Shown here piece by piece: positions 9,157-17,958 of a stretch of 64,000 bases of DNA; within the stretch, counting starts at the first letter, position 1; each line of letters begins with the position of its first letter. Under the pieces are notes generated by a model. The model worked only from the letters and a program-made list of their open reading frames with translations, was not told the DNA's origin and searched no databases. The position numbers were made by a program, and so were the translations under genes. This DNA comes from Acidimicrobiaceae bacterium (GTDB taxonomy: Bacteria; Actinomycetota; Acidimicrobiia; Acidimicrobiales; Aldehydirespiratoraceae), in assembly GCA_016845585.1 (NCBI GenBank), contig JAERSO010000129.1:62001-126000 (forward strand), in the 5' to 3' direction.

Positions 9157-11433
9157 ATGAGTCTCACTGAAGCTCCTGAGTTCGTGCGGGCCGATGGACC
9201 CGACAAGGTGACGGGAAGCGGCCGCTACACGGCCGACATGAATCTGACGGGTCAACTCGTCGCGAAGTTCCGCTACGCCGATGTGGCCCACGCCCGCGTC
9301 ACCAGAATCGATGCTTCGGCCGCGCTGGCGATGCCGGGCGTCTTGGCCGTCCTGACCAGCGACGATGTGCCCGACCTGCGGTATTCGCCGGTGGTGGCTG
9401 ACCGCACGCTGTTCGTGAAGGACGTCGTGCGCTTCGAGGGTGAGGTCGTCGCCGCGGTTGCCGCGGTCGACGCCGCCACCGCCCAGGCCGCGGCCGACGC
9501 GATCGTCTTCGAGTACGACGAATTGCCGATCGTGGACGATCTCGAGGCGGCCCTGGCCGACGGATCGCCGGTCGTGCACGAGGACTGGGAGTCCTACGAC
9601 GTCTCCGGCGACACTGTTCAGCGCCCGAACGTTGCGTCGTTCTCGTCGATCGAGAAGGGCGATGTCGCGGGAGGCCTGGCCGAAGCCGACCATGTCATCA
9701 CCAGCCGATACGTGGCCGACGCCTGCCATGCGCTCCCGATCGAACCGCGTGCGGTCGTGGCCCAGTGGGAGGGCAACAAGGTCACGATCTGGACCTCCAC
9801 CCAGGTTCCCTTCGATGCGCGCAACGGTGTGTGCGAGACCCTGCAGATGCCGGCCAGCCGGGTACGGATCATCGTGCCGCACCTCGGCGGCGGGTTCGGC
9901 GGGAAGTGCGGGTTTCACTTCGAGGCCCACATCGCGGCACTGGCCCGCGCCGCGAAACGTCCGGTGAAGCTGGTGTTCTCCCGGCGCGAGGAGTTCCTCG
10001 CTCCCGACCGGCGCCGCGAAGGCATGATCGTCGACATCACCACCGGGGTGAAGAATGACGGCACGATCACGGCCCGGAAGGGCTGGATCGCCATCGACAA
10101 CGGCGCCTACACCGCTGACGCCGCGTTCTTCCCGCAGCTCGCCGCCATGCACGTGGCCGGCCCGTACGTCTCACCGAATGTGTTCGTCGAGTCGTCGCTC
10201 GTCTACACGAACCATCAGCCGTCCGGCTCGGTTCGGGCCCCGACCGCACCCCAGGCGTGTTGGGCGCTGGAGTCCCACACCGACGAGATCGCTCGCACGA
10301 TCGGAATGGACCCGGTCGACTTCCGTCGCACGAACACCGTCGAGGAGGGCCTCGAGGGTCCGGCTGCGCAGGTGTACGGCGAGATCGGCCTTCGTCGCTG
10401 TATCGACGCCGCCGTCGCCAATTCGGCCTACGGGTCGCCGTTGCCCGACGACGAGGCGGTCGGCGTCGCCATCGGATGGTGGCCGAGCATGCCAGCGCCG
10501 TCCGGTGCGTACATCAAGATCGACGCTGACGGTTCGGGCCAGATCATCACTGGCGCACAGGAGTGTGGGACGGGATCGGTGATGACCCTGCGTTATCTCG
10601 CGGCCGAGGAACTCGGTATGGCACCCGAAGACTTCGAGCTCGTCTACCAGGACACGAGCGCGGCTCCTTATGACATGGGCGCCACCGGCTCGCAGACGTT
10701 GCTCAACAACGGACGCGCCGTCATCGAGGGAGCCAAGGAGATCGCGGCCCAGCTTCGAGATCTGGCCGCCGACCAGCTCGAGGCCGCGGCCGCGGACATC
10801 GTCTTGGCCGACGGTGTTGCTCACGTGAGCGGTACGCCCGATCGCAGCGTTGCCATCGCCGAGTTGGCCGGAATCGCCGCGGAGGGCGAGATGTTGATCG
10901 GCAAAGGCTCGGGTACGCCGCCGGATTGGCCGAGTGTTTCGGCGACCTGTGTCGGAGATCAGGGGATGGCCGGCTGGGCCGGCCCCCAGTTCTCGTGCCA
11001 TGCCGTGCGGGTGCGTCTCGATCGTGAGACCGGCGTCGTCCGAGTGCTCGAGATCTCCGCCGCCCACGATTCCGGCACGATCATCAATCCGATCGCCGCT
11101 CATGGTCAGGTGGAGGGCGGCATCACCATGGGCATTGGTCAGGCGTTGAGCGAGGGCACCGTCTACGGCGACGACGCCAAGCAGCGCAACGCGGGCCTGC
11201 TCGAGTACAAACTGCAGACCGCGGCCGATGCGCCGGTCGTCACGACCGAGTTCATCGAGATCTCGGACCCCAAGGCCGGGCCTCGGGGGGCCAAGGGTCT
11301 CGCCGAGGCACCGAACGTGCCGACCGCGGCGGCCATTGCCAACGCCGTCGCTCAGCTGATCGGCGAACCGGTGCGCCAACTCCCGATGACCCCCGAACGG
11401 GTGTGGATGACGAGCGGGGGAGGCGCGTCATGA
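9157..11433 (+). CDS. Xanthine dehydrogenase family protein, molybdopterin-binding subunit
   Basis: LGGGFGGKCGFHFE, GAQECGTGSVMTLRYLAAEELG, GPRGAKGLAEAP motifs; followed by FAD and 2Fe-2S subunits. Confidence 0.9.
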   Translation: MSLTEAPEFVRADGPDKVTGSGRYTADMNLTGQLVAKFRYADVAHARVTRIDASAALAMPGVLAVLTSDDVPDLRYSPVVADRTLFVKDVVRFEGEVVAAVAAVDAATAQAAADAIVFEYDELPIVDDLEAALADGSPVVHEDWESYDVSGDTVQRPNVASFSSIEKGDVAGGLAEADHVITSRYVADACHALPIEPRAVVAQWEGNKVTIWTSTQVPFDARNGVCETLQMPASRVRIIVPHLGGGFGGKCGFHFEAHIAALARAAKRPVKLVFSRREEFLAPDRRREGMIVDITTGVKNDGTITARKGWIAIDNGAYTADAAFFPQLAAMHVAGPYVSPNVFVESSLVYTNHQPSGSVRAPTAPQACWALESHTDEIARTIGMDPVDFRRTNTVEEGLEGPAAQVYGEIGLRRCIDAAVANSAYGSPLPDDEAVGVAIGWWPSMPAPSGAYIKIDADGSGQIITGAQECGTGSVMTLRYLAAEELGMAPEDFELVYQDTSAAPYDMGATGSQTLLNNGRAVIEGAKEIAAQLRDLAADQLEAAAADIVLADGVAHVSGTPDRSVAIAELAGIAAEGEMLIGKGSGTPPDWPSVSATCVGDQGMAGWAGPQFSCHAVRVRLDRETGVVRVLEISAAHDSGTIINPIAAHGQVEGGITMGIGQALSEGTVYGDDAKQRNAGLLEYKLQTAADAPVVTTEFIEISDPKAGPRGAKGLAEAPNVPTAAAIANAVAQLIGEPVRQLPMTPERVWMTSGGGAS

Positions 11434-12326
11434 GCTTCACGATCGCCCGCACCGTCGAGGAGGCCGTCGCCGCGATGGCTGACGGCGCTCGCCCGATCGC
11501 CGGCGGCACCGACCTCGTCGTCGGTGCCCGCCACGGCAAGTCACCGTTGCCCGACGACTTGGTGGCGATCGACCGTCTCGATGATCTCTCCGAGATCCGC
11601 CCCGGAGCCGGGGGTCATCATGTGGGCGCGTTGGTTTCTCACGCTCGCCTGATGACCGATCCACTCATCGTCGGGAGCTACACGGCGCTGGCCGACGCGT
11701 CGGCGCTTGTCGGTTCGCCGTCGACTCGGAACGTCGGGACCCTCGGCGGCAACGTGATGAACGCGTCGCCCGCCATGGACACCGGCGCACCACTGCTCGT
11801 GTTCGGTGCCACGGCGCGACTCGTCGGGCCGGGAATCGAGCGCTCGGTTCCTCTCGCCGACCTGTGGACCGGGCCAGGCTCGACCGTGGCCTCATCGAAC
11901 GAGCTCCTGGTCGGTCTCGATCTGCCGGCGCCCTCCGAGCGCTGCGGTTCGGCGTATGTCCGACTCGAGTACCGCCGTGCCATGGAAATCGCAGTGGTCG
12001 GTGCCGCCGCCGGCGTCACCCTGGCCGACGACGGTTCGGTTGCCTCCGCGTCGGTTGCGCTGTCGGCGGTCGCTCCGACGATCCTCGCGGTCGAGGGGGT
12101 CGAGGGCCTCGCCGGCCTTGCTCCCACCGATGCCGCGGTCAAGGCGGCCGAGCTCGCGTCCGAACAGGCCTCGCCGATCAGCGATCTTCGTGCCGCTGAC
12201 ACGTATCGCCGCCACTGCGTTGGCGTGATGGCCAAGCGAGCGGTGGATGCCGCCTGCCGTCGAGCCGGCGGCGAATCAATCCCTGTCCCTGTGAACCGTG
12301 CGCTCGGAATCGGAGCTGTCTCATGA
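11430..12326 (+). CDS. Xanthine dehydrogenase family FAD-binding subunit
   Basis: IAGGTDLVVGAR, VGSPSTRNVGTLGGNVMNASPAMD; ATGA overlap with upstream gene. Confidence 0.9.
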   Translation: MSFTIARTVEEAVAAMADGARPIAGGTDLVVGARHGKSPLPDDLVAIDRLDDLSEIRPGAGGHHVGALVSHARLMTDPLIVGSYTALADASALVGSPSTRNVGTLGGNVMNASPAMDTGAPLLVFGATARLVGPGIERSVPLADLWTGPGSTVASSNELLVGLDLPAPSERCGSAYVRLEYRRAMEIAVVGAAAGVTLADDGSVASASVALSAVAPTILAVEGVEGLAGLAPTDAAVKAAELASEQASPISDLRAADTYRRHCVGVMAKRAVDAACRRAGGESIPVPVNRALGIGAVS

Positions 12327-12784
12327 GCGAATCATTCGACCTCGACGTCAACGGGGTCTCGTATCCCGTCACGGCCGAGCAGGGCAAGAACCTGCTGTCG
12401 GTCATCCGAGAGGATGTCGGCTTGACCGGCACCAAGGAGGGCTGCGACGACTGCGAGTGTGGCGCCTGCATGGTGCTGCTCGACGGCCAACCCGTGAACT
12501 CGTGCAGCTACCTGGCCGTGCAGGCGCAGGGACGGACCGTCATCACGATCGAGGGCGTGATGCAGGGCGAGGAGATGCATGCCCTGCAGCGCAACCTCCT
12601 GGAGGCGGGTGGTGTGCAGTGCGGGTTCTGTACCCCGGGCATGATCATGTCGGCACACGCCCTGCTCGACCGTGAGACCAACCCCACCTCCGAGGACGTG
12701 AAGATCGGCCTCAGCGGCAACCTCTGCCGCTGCACGGGCTACGCCAAGATTCTCGAGGCAGTCGAGAAGACCGCCGCCGAGTAA
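12323..12784 (+). CDS. (2Fe-2S)-binding subunit of molybdenum hydroxylase
   Basis: GCDDCECGACMVLLDG and CGFCTPGMIMSA...LSGNLCRCTGYAKI. Confidence 0.93.
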   Translation: MSESFDLDVNGVSYPVTAEQGKNLLSVIREDVGLTGTKEGCDDCECGACMVLLDGQPVNSCSYLAVQAQGRTVITIEGVMQGEEMHALQRNLLEAGGVQCGFCTPGMIMSAHALLDRETNPTSEDVKIGLSGNLCRCTGYAKILEAVEKTAAE

Positions 12785-12817
12785 GCACGCTGGGGACAGA
12801 CCCCATCGTGCTTTCTC
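12777..12817. repeat. 41-bp repeat copy 2 (hairpin); overlaps the stop codon of the 2Fe-2S subunit
   Basis: Identical to 8232-8272. Confidence 0.9.
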
Positions 12818-12848
12818 GCCATTGACCCCCGGCGGCTACGGTCCGGCG

Positions 12849-13697
12849 ATGCGAGATCTCACAGGGAAGACAGCCGTCGTCACCGGCGCGGCGAGCGGGA
12901 TGGGGCGTGCGTTCGCCAACCGGTTCGCCCAGGCCGGCATGAACGTGGTGATGAGCGACATCGAGGAGCCTCGGCTCGACGAGGCGGTCGCTGAGGTCGC
13001 TGCCCACGGCACGAAGGTGGTCGGCCAGATCACCGACGTGTCCGACTCGGGGAGCATGGACGAGCTGGGGGAGCGCGCCTTCGCCGAGTTCGTCTCGGTC
13101 CACGTCGTCTGCAACAACGCAGGTGTCAGCGGTGGCCGCACCAGCCCGGACTTCGTGAGCGAGGCCGACTGGCGTTGGGTCATCGACGTCAACCTGTGGG
13201 GTGTCATCCACGGCCACCGGGTCTTCATGCCCCACCTCCTCGAACAGGGTGAGGGCCACATCGTCAACACGGCGTCGATCCTCGGCCACCTGCCCGGTCA
13301 CTCGGCCTATGTCGCCGCCAAGTGGGGGGTGGTGGGGATCACGCTCGGTCTCTACAACGAGATGATCGCGGCGAAGACGGGGATCGGCGTGTCGTGTCTG
13401 TGCCCGGGCTGGGTGGCGACGGATCTCATGAACTCGGACAGAAACCGACCCGAGTCGACGATGCCATCGGCGCTCGTGGAACCCACCGCCGAGCAGGAGG
13501 CGGGATTCGAGGCCGTGCGCGAGTCGCTCAAGACCGGGATGCCGGCGCCGGAGGTGGCCGAGTTCGTCCACGACGCGGTCCTGAACGACACGTTCTGGAT
13601 CTTCACCGACATGAACATGGTCGCCGCACTGCAGGACAAGCACGACAGCATCACCGAGAACCGGAACCCGGCCCCGATTTCGATCCTCGACCTCTAG
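12849..13697 (+). CDS. SDR-family NAD(P)-dependent oxidoreductase
   Basis: TGAASGMGRAFA, NNAGVSGG, STAYVAAK-type catalytic region (HSAYVAAKWG). Confidence 0.88.
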   Translation: MRDLTGKTAVVTGAASGMGRAFANRFAQAGMNVVMSDIEEPRLDEAVAEVAAHGTKVVGQITDVSDSGSMDELGERAFAEFVSVHVVCNNAGVSGGRTSPDFVSEADWRWVIDVNLWGVIHGHRVFMPHLLEQGEGHIVNTASILGHLPGHSAYVAAKWGVVGITLGLYNEMIAAKTGIGVSCLCPGWVATDLMNSDRNRPESTMPSALVEPTAEQEAGFEAVRESLKTGMPAPEVAEFVHDAVLNDTFWIFTDMNMVAALQDKHDSITENRNPAPISILDL

Positions 13698-14483
13698 CTA
13701 TTGGCGGTAGCCGGGGTCGAGCTGATCGGCGAGGCGCATGAGGGCCGGCCATTCGTACTGACCCAACGGGAAGTGGTCGTACTGGCGCTTCGACAGTTCC
13801 CAGATCTCGATCGGGCCGGGATCGAGCTCGAGGCCCGTGGCCGCCGCGGCGAGCATCGCTCGACACCCGCGGATCAGGTAATGCATCACCATGAACGCTT
13901 CGCCCGCGGTCTCGCCGACGGTGAGGAAGCCATGATTGCGCATGATCAGCGCCCGGTTGCCTTCCATGTTCGCGGCCAGCCGTTCGCGCTCCTCGAGCGT
14001 GAGCGACAGTCCCTCCCAGTCGTGGTAGCCGATCTGCCCGTAGAGCATCGACGTGTCCTGCACCAGGTACTGGAAGCCGTCTTTGAGCGCGGTGACCGCG
14101 AGCGCGTCGGGTACGTGGGCGTGGAACACGACCTTGTGCTGCGGGAAGTCGTTGTGGATCGCACCATGGATGACGAAGCCGGCGGTGTTGACGTCGGCGG
14201 GTCCTTCGAGCACGTTTCCCTCGGCGTCGATCTTGATCAGGTTCGACGCGGTCACCTCGTTGTAGAGCAGGCCGAACTTGTTCAGGAAGAAGTCGTGATC
14301 ACTGCCCGGCACCCGCATGGTGATGTGGTTCCAGACGGTGTCGTCGTATCCGAAATGCGCCGATAGGCGGTACATGGCAGCGAGTTCGACTCGGGCCTGC
14401 CATTCGTCGCCGGTGAAACTCCCGGAGTTCGCGGCGGTGAAGTCCTCGGCGACGACCTCGCGGGGCTGGGTGGTTTCGGTCAT
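13698..14483 (-). CDS. Class II aldolase/adducin-family protein
   Basis: FGYDDTVWNHITMRVPG, FHAHVPDALAVTAL, LIMRNHGFLTVGET. Confidence 0.87.
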   Translation of the reverse strand: MTETTQPREVVAEDFTAANSGSFTGDEWQARVELAAMYRLSAHFGYDDTVWNHITMRVPGSDHDFFLNKFGLLYNEVTASNLIKIDAEGNVLEGPADVNTAGFVIHGAIHNDFPQHKVVFHAHVPDALAVTALKDGFQYLVQDTSMLYGQIGYHDWEGLSLTLEERERLAANMEGNRALIMRNHGFLTVGETAGEAFMVMHYLIRGCRAMLAAAATGLELDPGPIEIWELSKRQYDHFPLGQYEWPALMRLADQLDPGYRQ

Positions 14484-15373
14484 GACTCCTCCTCGTGGAA
14501 GATCGTTTGGTTGTCGATTTCGGTGATCTGGGCCGCGAGCAGGTGCGGCGCCGCGGAACCATACCGCTGCTCGGCTTCGCCGTACCGCTCCGCCACTCGG
14601 GCCATGAAGGGGAGGTCAGCGTCTACCGACGCGGCCATCTCCATGGCCAATCGCATGTCCTTGGCCGCGAGGGCGATCGAGAACGATTCGTCGTAGGTGC
14701 CGGCCACGATCTCGGGCCCGTAGGTGTCGGCGACATAGCTGCTTCCGGCGCTCTTCTGTATCAGCTCCAGCATCTTCGCCGGCTGTACCCCGCCTTTCAC
14801 GCCGAGCATGAGTGCCTCGATCAGCGTGATCGTCTGGGTGTAGCAGAGGGTGACCTGGGCGATCTTGGCGACATACCCGGCGCCATGGTCGCCGAGATGG
14901 TCGACGTTGGAACCGATCGCCTCGAAGATCGACCAGTGCTTCTGCACGGCATCGGCCGGGCCGCCGACGTAGACGCTGAGCGTTCCGGCCGCTGCACCCT
15001 CGGGCCCGCCCGACACAGGGGCGTCGATCAGCGTGATGTCGTTCTCGGCTGCGTGCGTTGCGAGCCGGCGGGCGGTCTCGAGGTCGTTGGTGCTCAGGTC
15101 GATCCAGGTCGAGCCGGGACGAACCGTCTGGAGCACACCCTCATCGGCGAGTCCGACGGATGCGATCTGTGCCGGGCCGGGTAGCGACGACATCACGACA
15201 TCGGCCGTGGCGTAGCCGTCGAGTGGATCCATGGCATTGACGCCGGCCTCCATGGCCCGGGCCAGCGAATCGGCGCTCGGGTCGAACCCGTCCACGTCGA
15301 ACCCGGCCTTCACCAGATTGGCCGCCATGCCGCCACCCATATGTCCGAGTCCGAGAAGGAAGATCCGGGTCAC
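14480..15373 (-). CDS. NAD(P)-dependent oxidoreductase, 3-hydroxyisobutyrate dehydrogenase family
   Basis: LGLGHMGGGMAANL, DAPVSGGPEGAAAGTLSVYVGG, KIAQV motifs. Confidence 0.88.
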   Translation of the reverse strand: MTRIFLLGLGHMGGGMAANLVKAGFDVDGFDPSADSLARAMEAGVNAMDPLDGYATADVVMSSLPGPAQIASVGLADEGVLQTVRPGSTWIDLSTNDLETARRLATHAAENDITLIDAPVSGGPEGAAAGTLSVYVGGPADAVQKHWSIFEAIGSNVDHLGDHGAGYVAKIAQVTLCYTQTITLIEALMLGVKGGVQPAKMLELIQKSAGSSYVADTYGPEIVAGTYDESFSIALAAKDMRLAMEMAASVDADLPFMARVAERYGEAEQRYGSAAPHLLAAQITEIDNQTIFHEEES

Positions 15374-15407
15374 GTCGCGGAGACTAGCGCCAGAATTGAA
15401 CGTTCGT

Positions 15408-16061
15408 TCAGTCGGCGTAGTCGTAGCCGAATGCGGCGCCGAGGACTCCCAGGAATTCGTCGCGGTGTTCGTCGCCCTCGATGATCTCCAGGTTGTGCGC
15501 GACGAACTCCTTCGGGTCGATGCGCCCCTCGGCGAGTTCGAGGAATGCGAGGTAGTGCAGACGCGCCGTCAAGTGGGCGGTCGTGTCGGAGGGCCCGTAC
15601 TCCACGTCCACCCCCGCCGGCGTGGACATGATGGTGAACATGTCGTCTTCGACGAGTAGGCGAACGGCGAACCCGGAGTCGGGCCACACCGGGTCGAAGA
15701 GCATGCGCAAAGGCAGTGCCATGGTTCTCAGGTTCACCGGCTCGAGTTGGTCCGGCTCGCGATCGAGCAGACTGCCGAATCCTGCGAGTTCCCAGAGGAA
15801 CTTGTCGGTGAGGCGGCCGAGTGCGGTGAGTTCGTAGGGGCTCCTCCCTGGGGTCGGCTTCTGGATCAGGCCCGCGGCGGTGAGTTCGACGAGGCGTGCG
15901 CTCAGCAGGTTGGTGGCCGCACCGAGGCCCTCTTGGAGTTCCTGGTAGCGCGCCGGCCCCGCATGCAGGTCACGAAGGATGAGCAGCGTCCACCGGTCGC
16001 CCACGACATCGAGGGCTCGCGCAATCGGGCACAGGAGGCGATAGCCGCGCTTGTCAGGCAT
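15408..16061 (-). CDS. HxlR-type winged-helix transcriptional regulator
   Basis: CPIARALDVVGDRWTLLILRDLHAGPARYQELQEGLG...LSARLVELTAAGLI. Confidence 0.8.
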   Translation of the reverse strand: MPDKRGYRLLCPIARALDVVGDRWTLLILRDLHAGPARYQELQEGLGAATNLLSARLVELTAAGLIQKPTPGRSPYELTALGRLTDKFLWELAGFGSLLDREPDQLEPVNLRTMALPLRMLFDPVWPDSGFAVRLLVEDDMFTIMSTPAGVDVEYGPSDTTAHLTARLHYLAFLELAEGRIDPKEFVAHNLEIIEGDEHRDEFLGVLGAAFGYDYAD

Positions 16062-16145
16062 GGATCTCCTTCGAGTGGTGACTCGCAACCGAGGACGACA
16101 CCCCAATCTTCGGTTGCTTTTCTCACGCCAACTCGTTGACTTTAC

Positions 16146-16162
16146 TTTTTAACGTTAAAAAA
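16146..16162. promoter_or_regulatory. AT-rich palindrome (candidate operator) between divergent genes
   Basis: TTTTTAACGTTAAAAAA centred on AACGTT between the HxlR-type gene and the carbonic anhydrase gene. Confidence 0.55.
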
Positions 16163-16197
16163 GCCCACCTCCGGCAGCCATACAAAAGGGAACACAC

Positions 16198-16752
16198 ATG
16201 TCGAACCTCGAGCCGCTTCTCGAACGCAACCGGGCATTCGCCACGACCGGCGTACACGAAGGCCAGCCGCCCAATCCGAACCGCAACATGTTCGTGATCA
16301 CCTGTTCCGACCCCCGGGTCGACCCGGCCCACCTGCTCGGAACCGACTACGGCGATGTGGTCGTCATGCGCAACGAGGGCGGCCGCGTCACGAAGGACAT
16401 CATCGAGCAACTCGCCTTCGCCGGCGTCTTGTTGGAGGCCCTGCAGGAGAATCCGTTCCCATCCGGTGAAGTCGCGCTCATCCATCACACCAACTGCATG
16501 ACCGCCTTCCTCGCCGACGACAACCTCCGCAATCTCTACGCTGATCGCACCGGTGCCGACGAAGCCGAGCTCCTCGAACTCGCCGTGATCGACCCCGTTG
16601 CCACCGTCACTCATGATGTCGCCGTCATCCGAGCCGCAGAGTCCGTCCCGCAATTGCTGACGATCTCTGGGCATGTGTACGACGTCGAGCCCGGCCTGAT
16701 CTCCACCGTGCTCGTCGACACGCCCAGCAAGGAGCACCGCGACATCGGCTAG
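16198..16752 (+). CDS. Beta-carbonic anhydrase
   Basis: ITCSDPRVDP and HHTNCMT zinc-ligand motifs. Confidence 0.88.
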   Translation: MSNLEPLLERNRAFATTGVHEGQPPNPNRNMFVITCSDPRVDPAHLLGTDYGDVVVMRNEGGRVTKDIIEQLAFAGVLLEALQENPFPSGEVALIHHTNCMTAFLADDNLRNLYADRTGADEAELLELAVIDPVATVTHDVAVIRAAESVPQLLTISGHVYDVEPGLISTVLVDTPSKEHRDIG

Positions 16753-16903
16753 CCGGTATCGCTTCCGCTGCCGGCAACGTGGGCTTGGACCACAACCTTT
16801 GCCACCTCGGGGTCGACCTCGTGGCGGCGGGCGAAGTCGTCGTCGGACAGTTCACCTTGGTGCCGAGGCAACGAGCTCTGCGCGTTCCGCCAGGATTGAC
16901 CGG

Positions 16904-17440
16904 CTATGGCCGGGCTCGTTTGCGGTGGCGTTGCACGCGCTCTCGGGTCTGGCAGAGCTGAGAGCAGAATCGGCGGTTTCGCCTCGGGGATCGGTCGATG
17001 TACACGTCGACACAGTTCTCGGCTCGACAGATGCCGATGCGGGCGGCTCCGATCTCGGCAACGATCTCGAGAAGCGCGAGCGCGCCGCGGGCCGACAGCT
17101 GCTCACTGTCAGTTGCCGAGTCAGCAAAGTCGACGGCGGCGGAGACGATGGCCCCATCGCTCGTGGCGCCGATCATCGGTTGTGCATTGGCCAGCAGTTG
17201 GTTCACTGCGTCGGAGATCGCCACGGGGTCTGGGGCCGCCCGGAAGACCTCGAACCAACCGTTTGCCACGGCGACCAGATCGGCAGGCGACAAGTCGTCG
17301 ATCTCTGGCGGCCCACCGGTGATCGCACTGGGGGCGTTGCCGAGTTCTCCGGCCGCGGCGCGTGTGGGCATTGAATACTCATTGATCAGATCCACGACCC
17401 AGTTGGGGTCTGCAGCGGGTTCGCGGGTATCGGCGTCCAC
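16904..17440 (-). CDS. CGNR-type zinc-finger protein (ABATE + C-terminal zinc finger)
   Basis: C-terminal CRAENCVDVYIDRSPRRNRRFCSQLCQTRERVQRHRKR. Confidence 0.8.
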   Translation of the reverse strand: MDADTREPAADPNWVVDLINEYSMPTRAAAGELGNAPSAITGGPPEIDDLSPADLVAVANGWFEVFRAAPDPVAISDAVNQLLANAQPMIGATSDGAIVSAAVDFADSATDSEQLSARGALALLEIVAEIGAARIGICRAENCVDVYIDRSPRRNRRFCSQLCQTRERVQRHRKRARP

Positions 17441-17531
17441 GAACGCAACTTTACGCCTTCGTAACGGGCATCTTCGATGTAACGCATTAGGCTTGCTGTA
17501 GGCGTTTCATACTGATCAATCGGACCAGTTC

Positions 17532-17936
17532 GTGATCTGGGCCGCCGAGGTGGTCGGTGGGGCAGCGCTCGTCGTCACCGCCATCGCCGTGATTCCGCAA
17601 ACGGCGAGGATGATCCGCACCCGATCGACGGCAGGTGTGTCGCCGGTCTGGGCCATGCTCGGGGTGGTGAGTACTGGCGTGTGGACCGCCTACACGGCGG
17701 CCCGCGGGCTCTGGTGGGCAACCGTGGCGGACGCGCTCTCGTGCCTCAGCTACGTCTCATCGGTCGTCGTGCTCGCTCGCCACGGTGTGTCGCCGCGGAT
17801 CGGCGCCGGATTGATCTGGTTCGCCGTGTTCGTGGCCGGCTACATCGCAGGCGATCTCGCCGGTGTCTTGATGATCTCGAGAATCCGGAGATCTGGCCGC
17901 GACGTCGTCAGGATCGCGTCCAGGCCATCGACGTAA
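17532..17936 (+). CDS. PQ-loop/SemiSWEET-like small membrane protein
   Basis: VIPQTARMIRTRSTAGVSPVWAML PQ-loop-type motif; multiple TMs. Confidence 0.65.
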   Translation: MIWAAEVVGGAALVVTAIAVIPQTARMIRTRSTAGVSPVWAMLGVVSTGVWTAYTAARGLWWATVADALSCLSYVSSVVVLARHGVSPRIGAGLIWFAVFVAGYIAGDLAGVLMISRIRRSGRDVVRIASRPST

Positions 17937-17958
17937 GCGCTGGACCGTCGGATGACGG

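Noticed and set aside
9157-12784. Aerobic CO dehydrogenase (coxLMS) call
   Set aside because: The large subunit lacks the AYxCSFR form I and AYRGAGR form II motifs; only a generic xanthine dehydrogenase family call is supportable.
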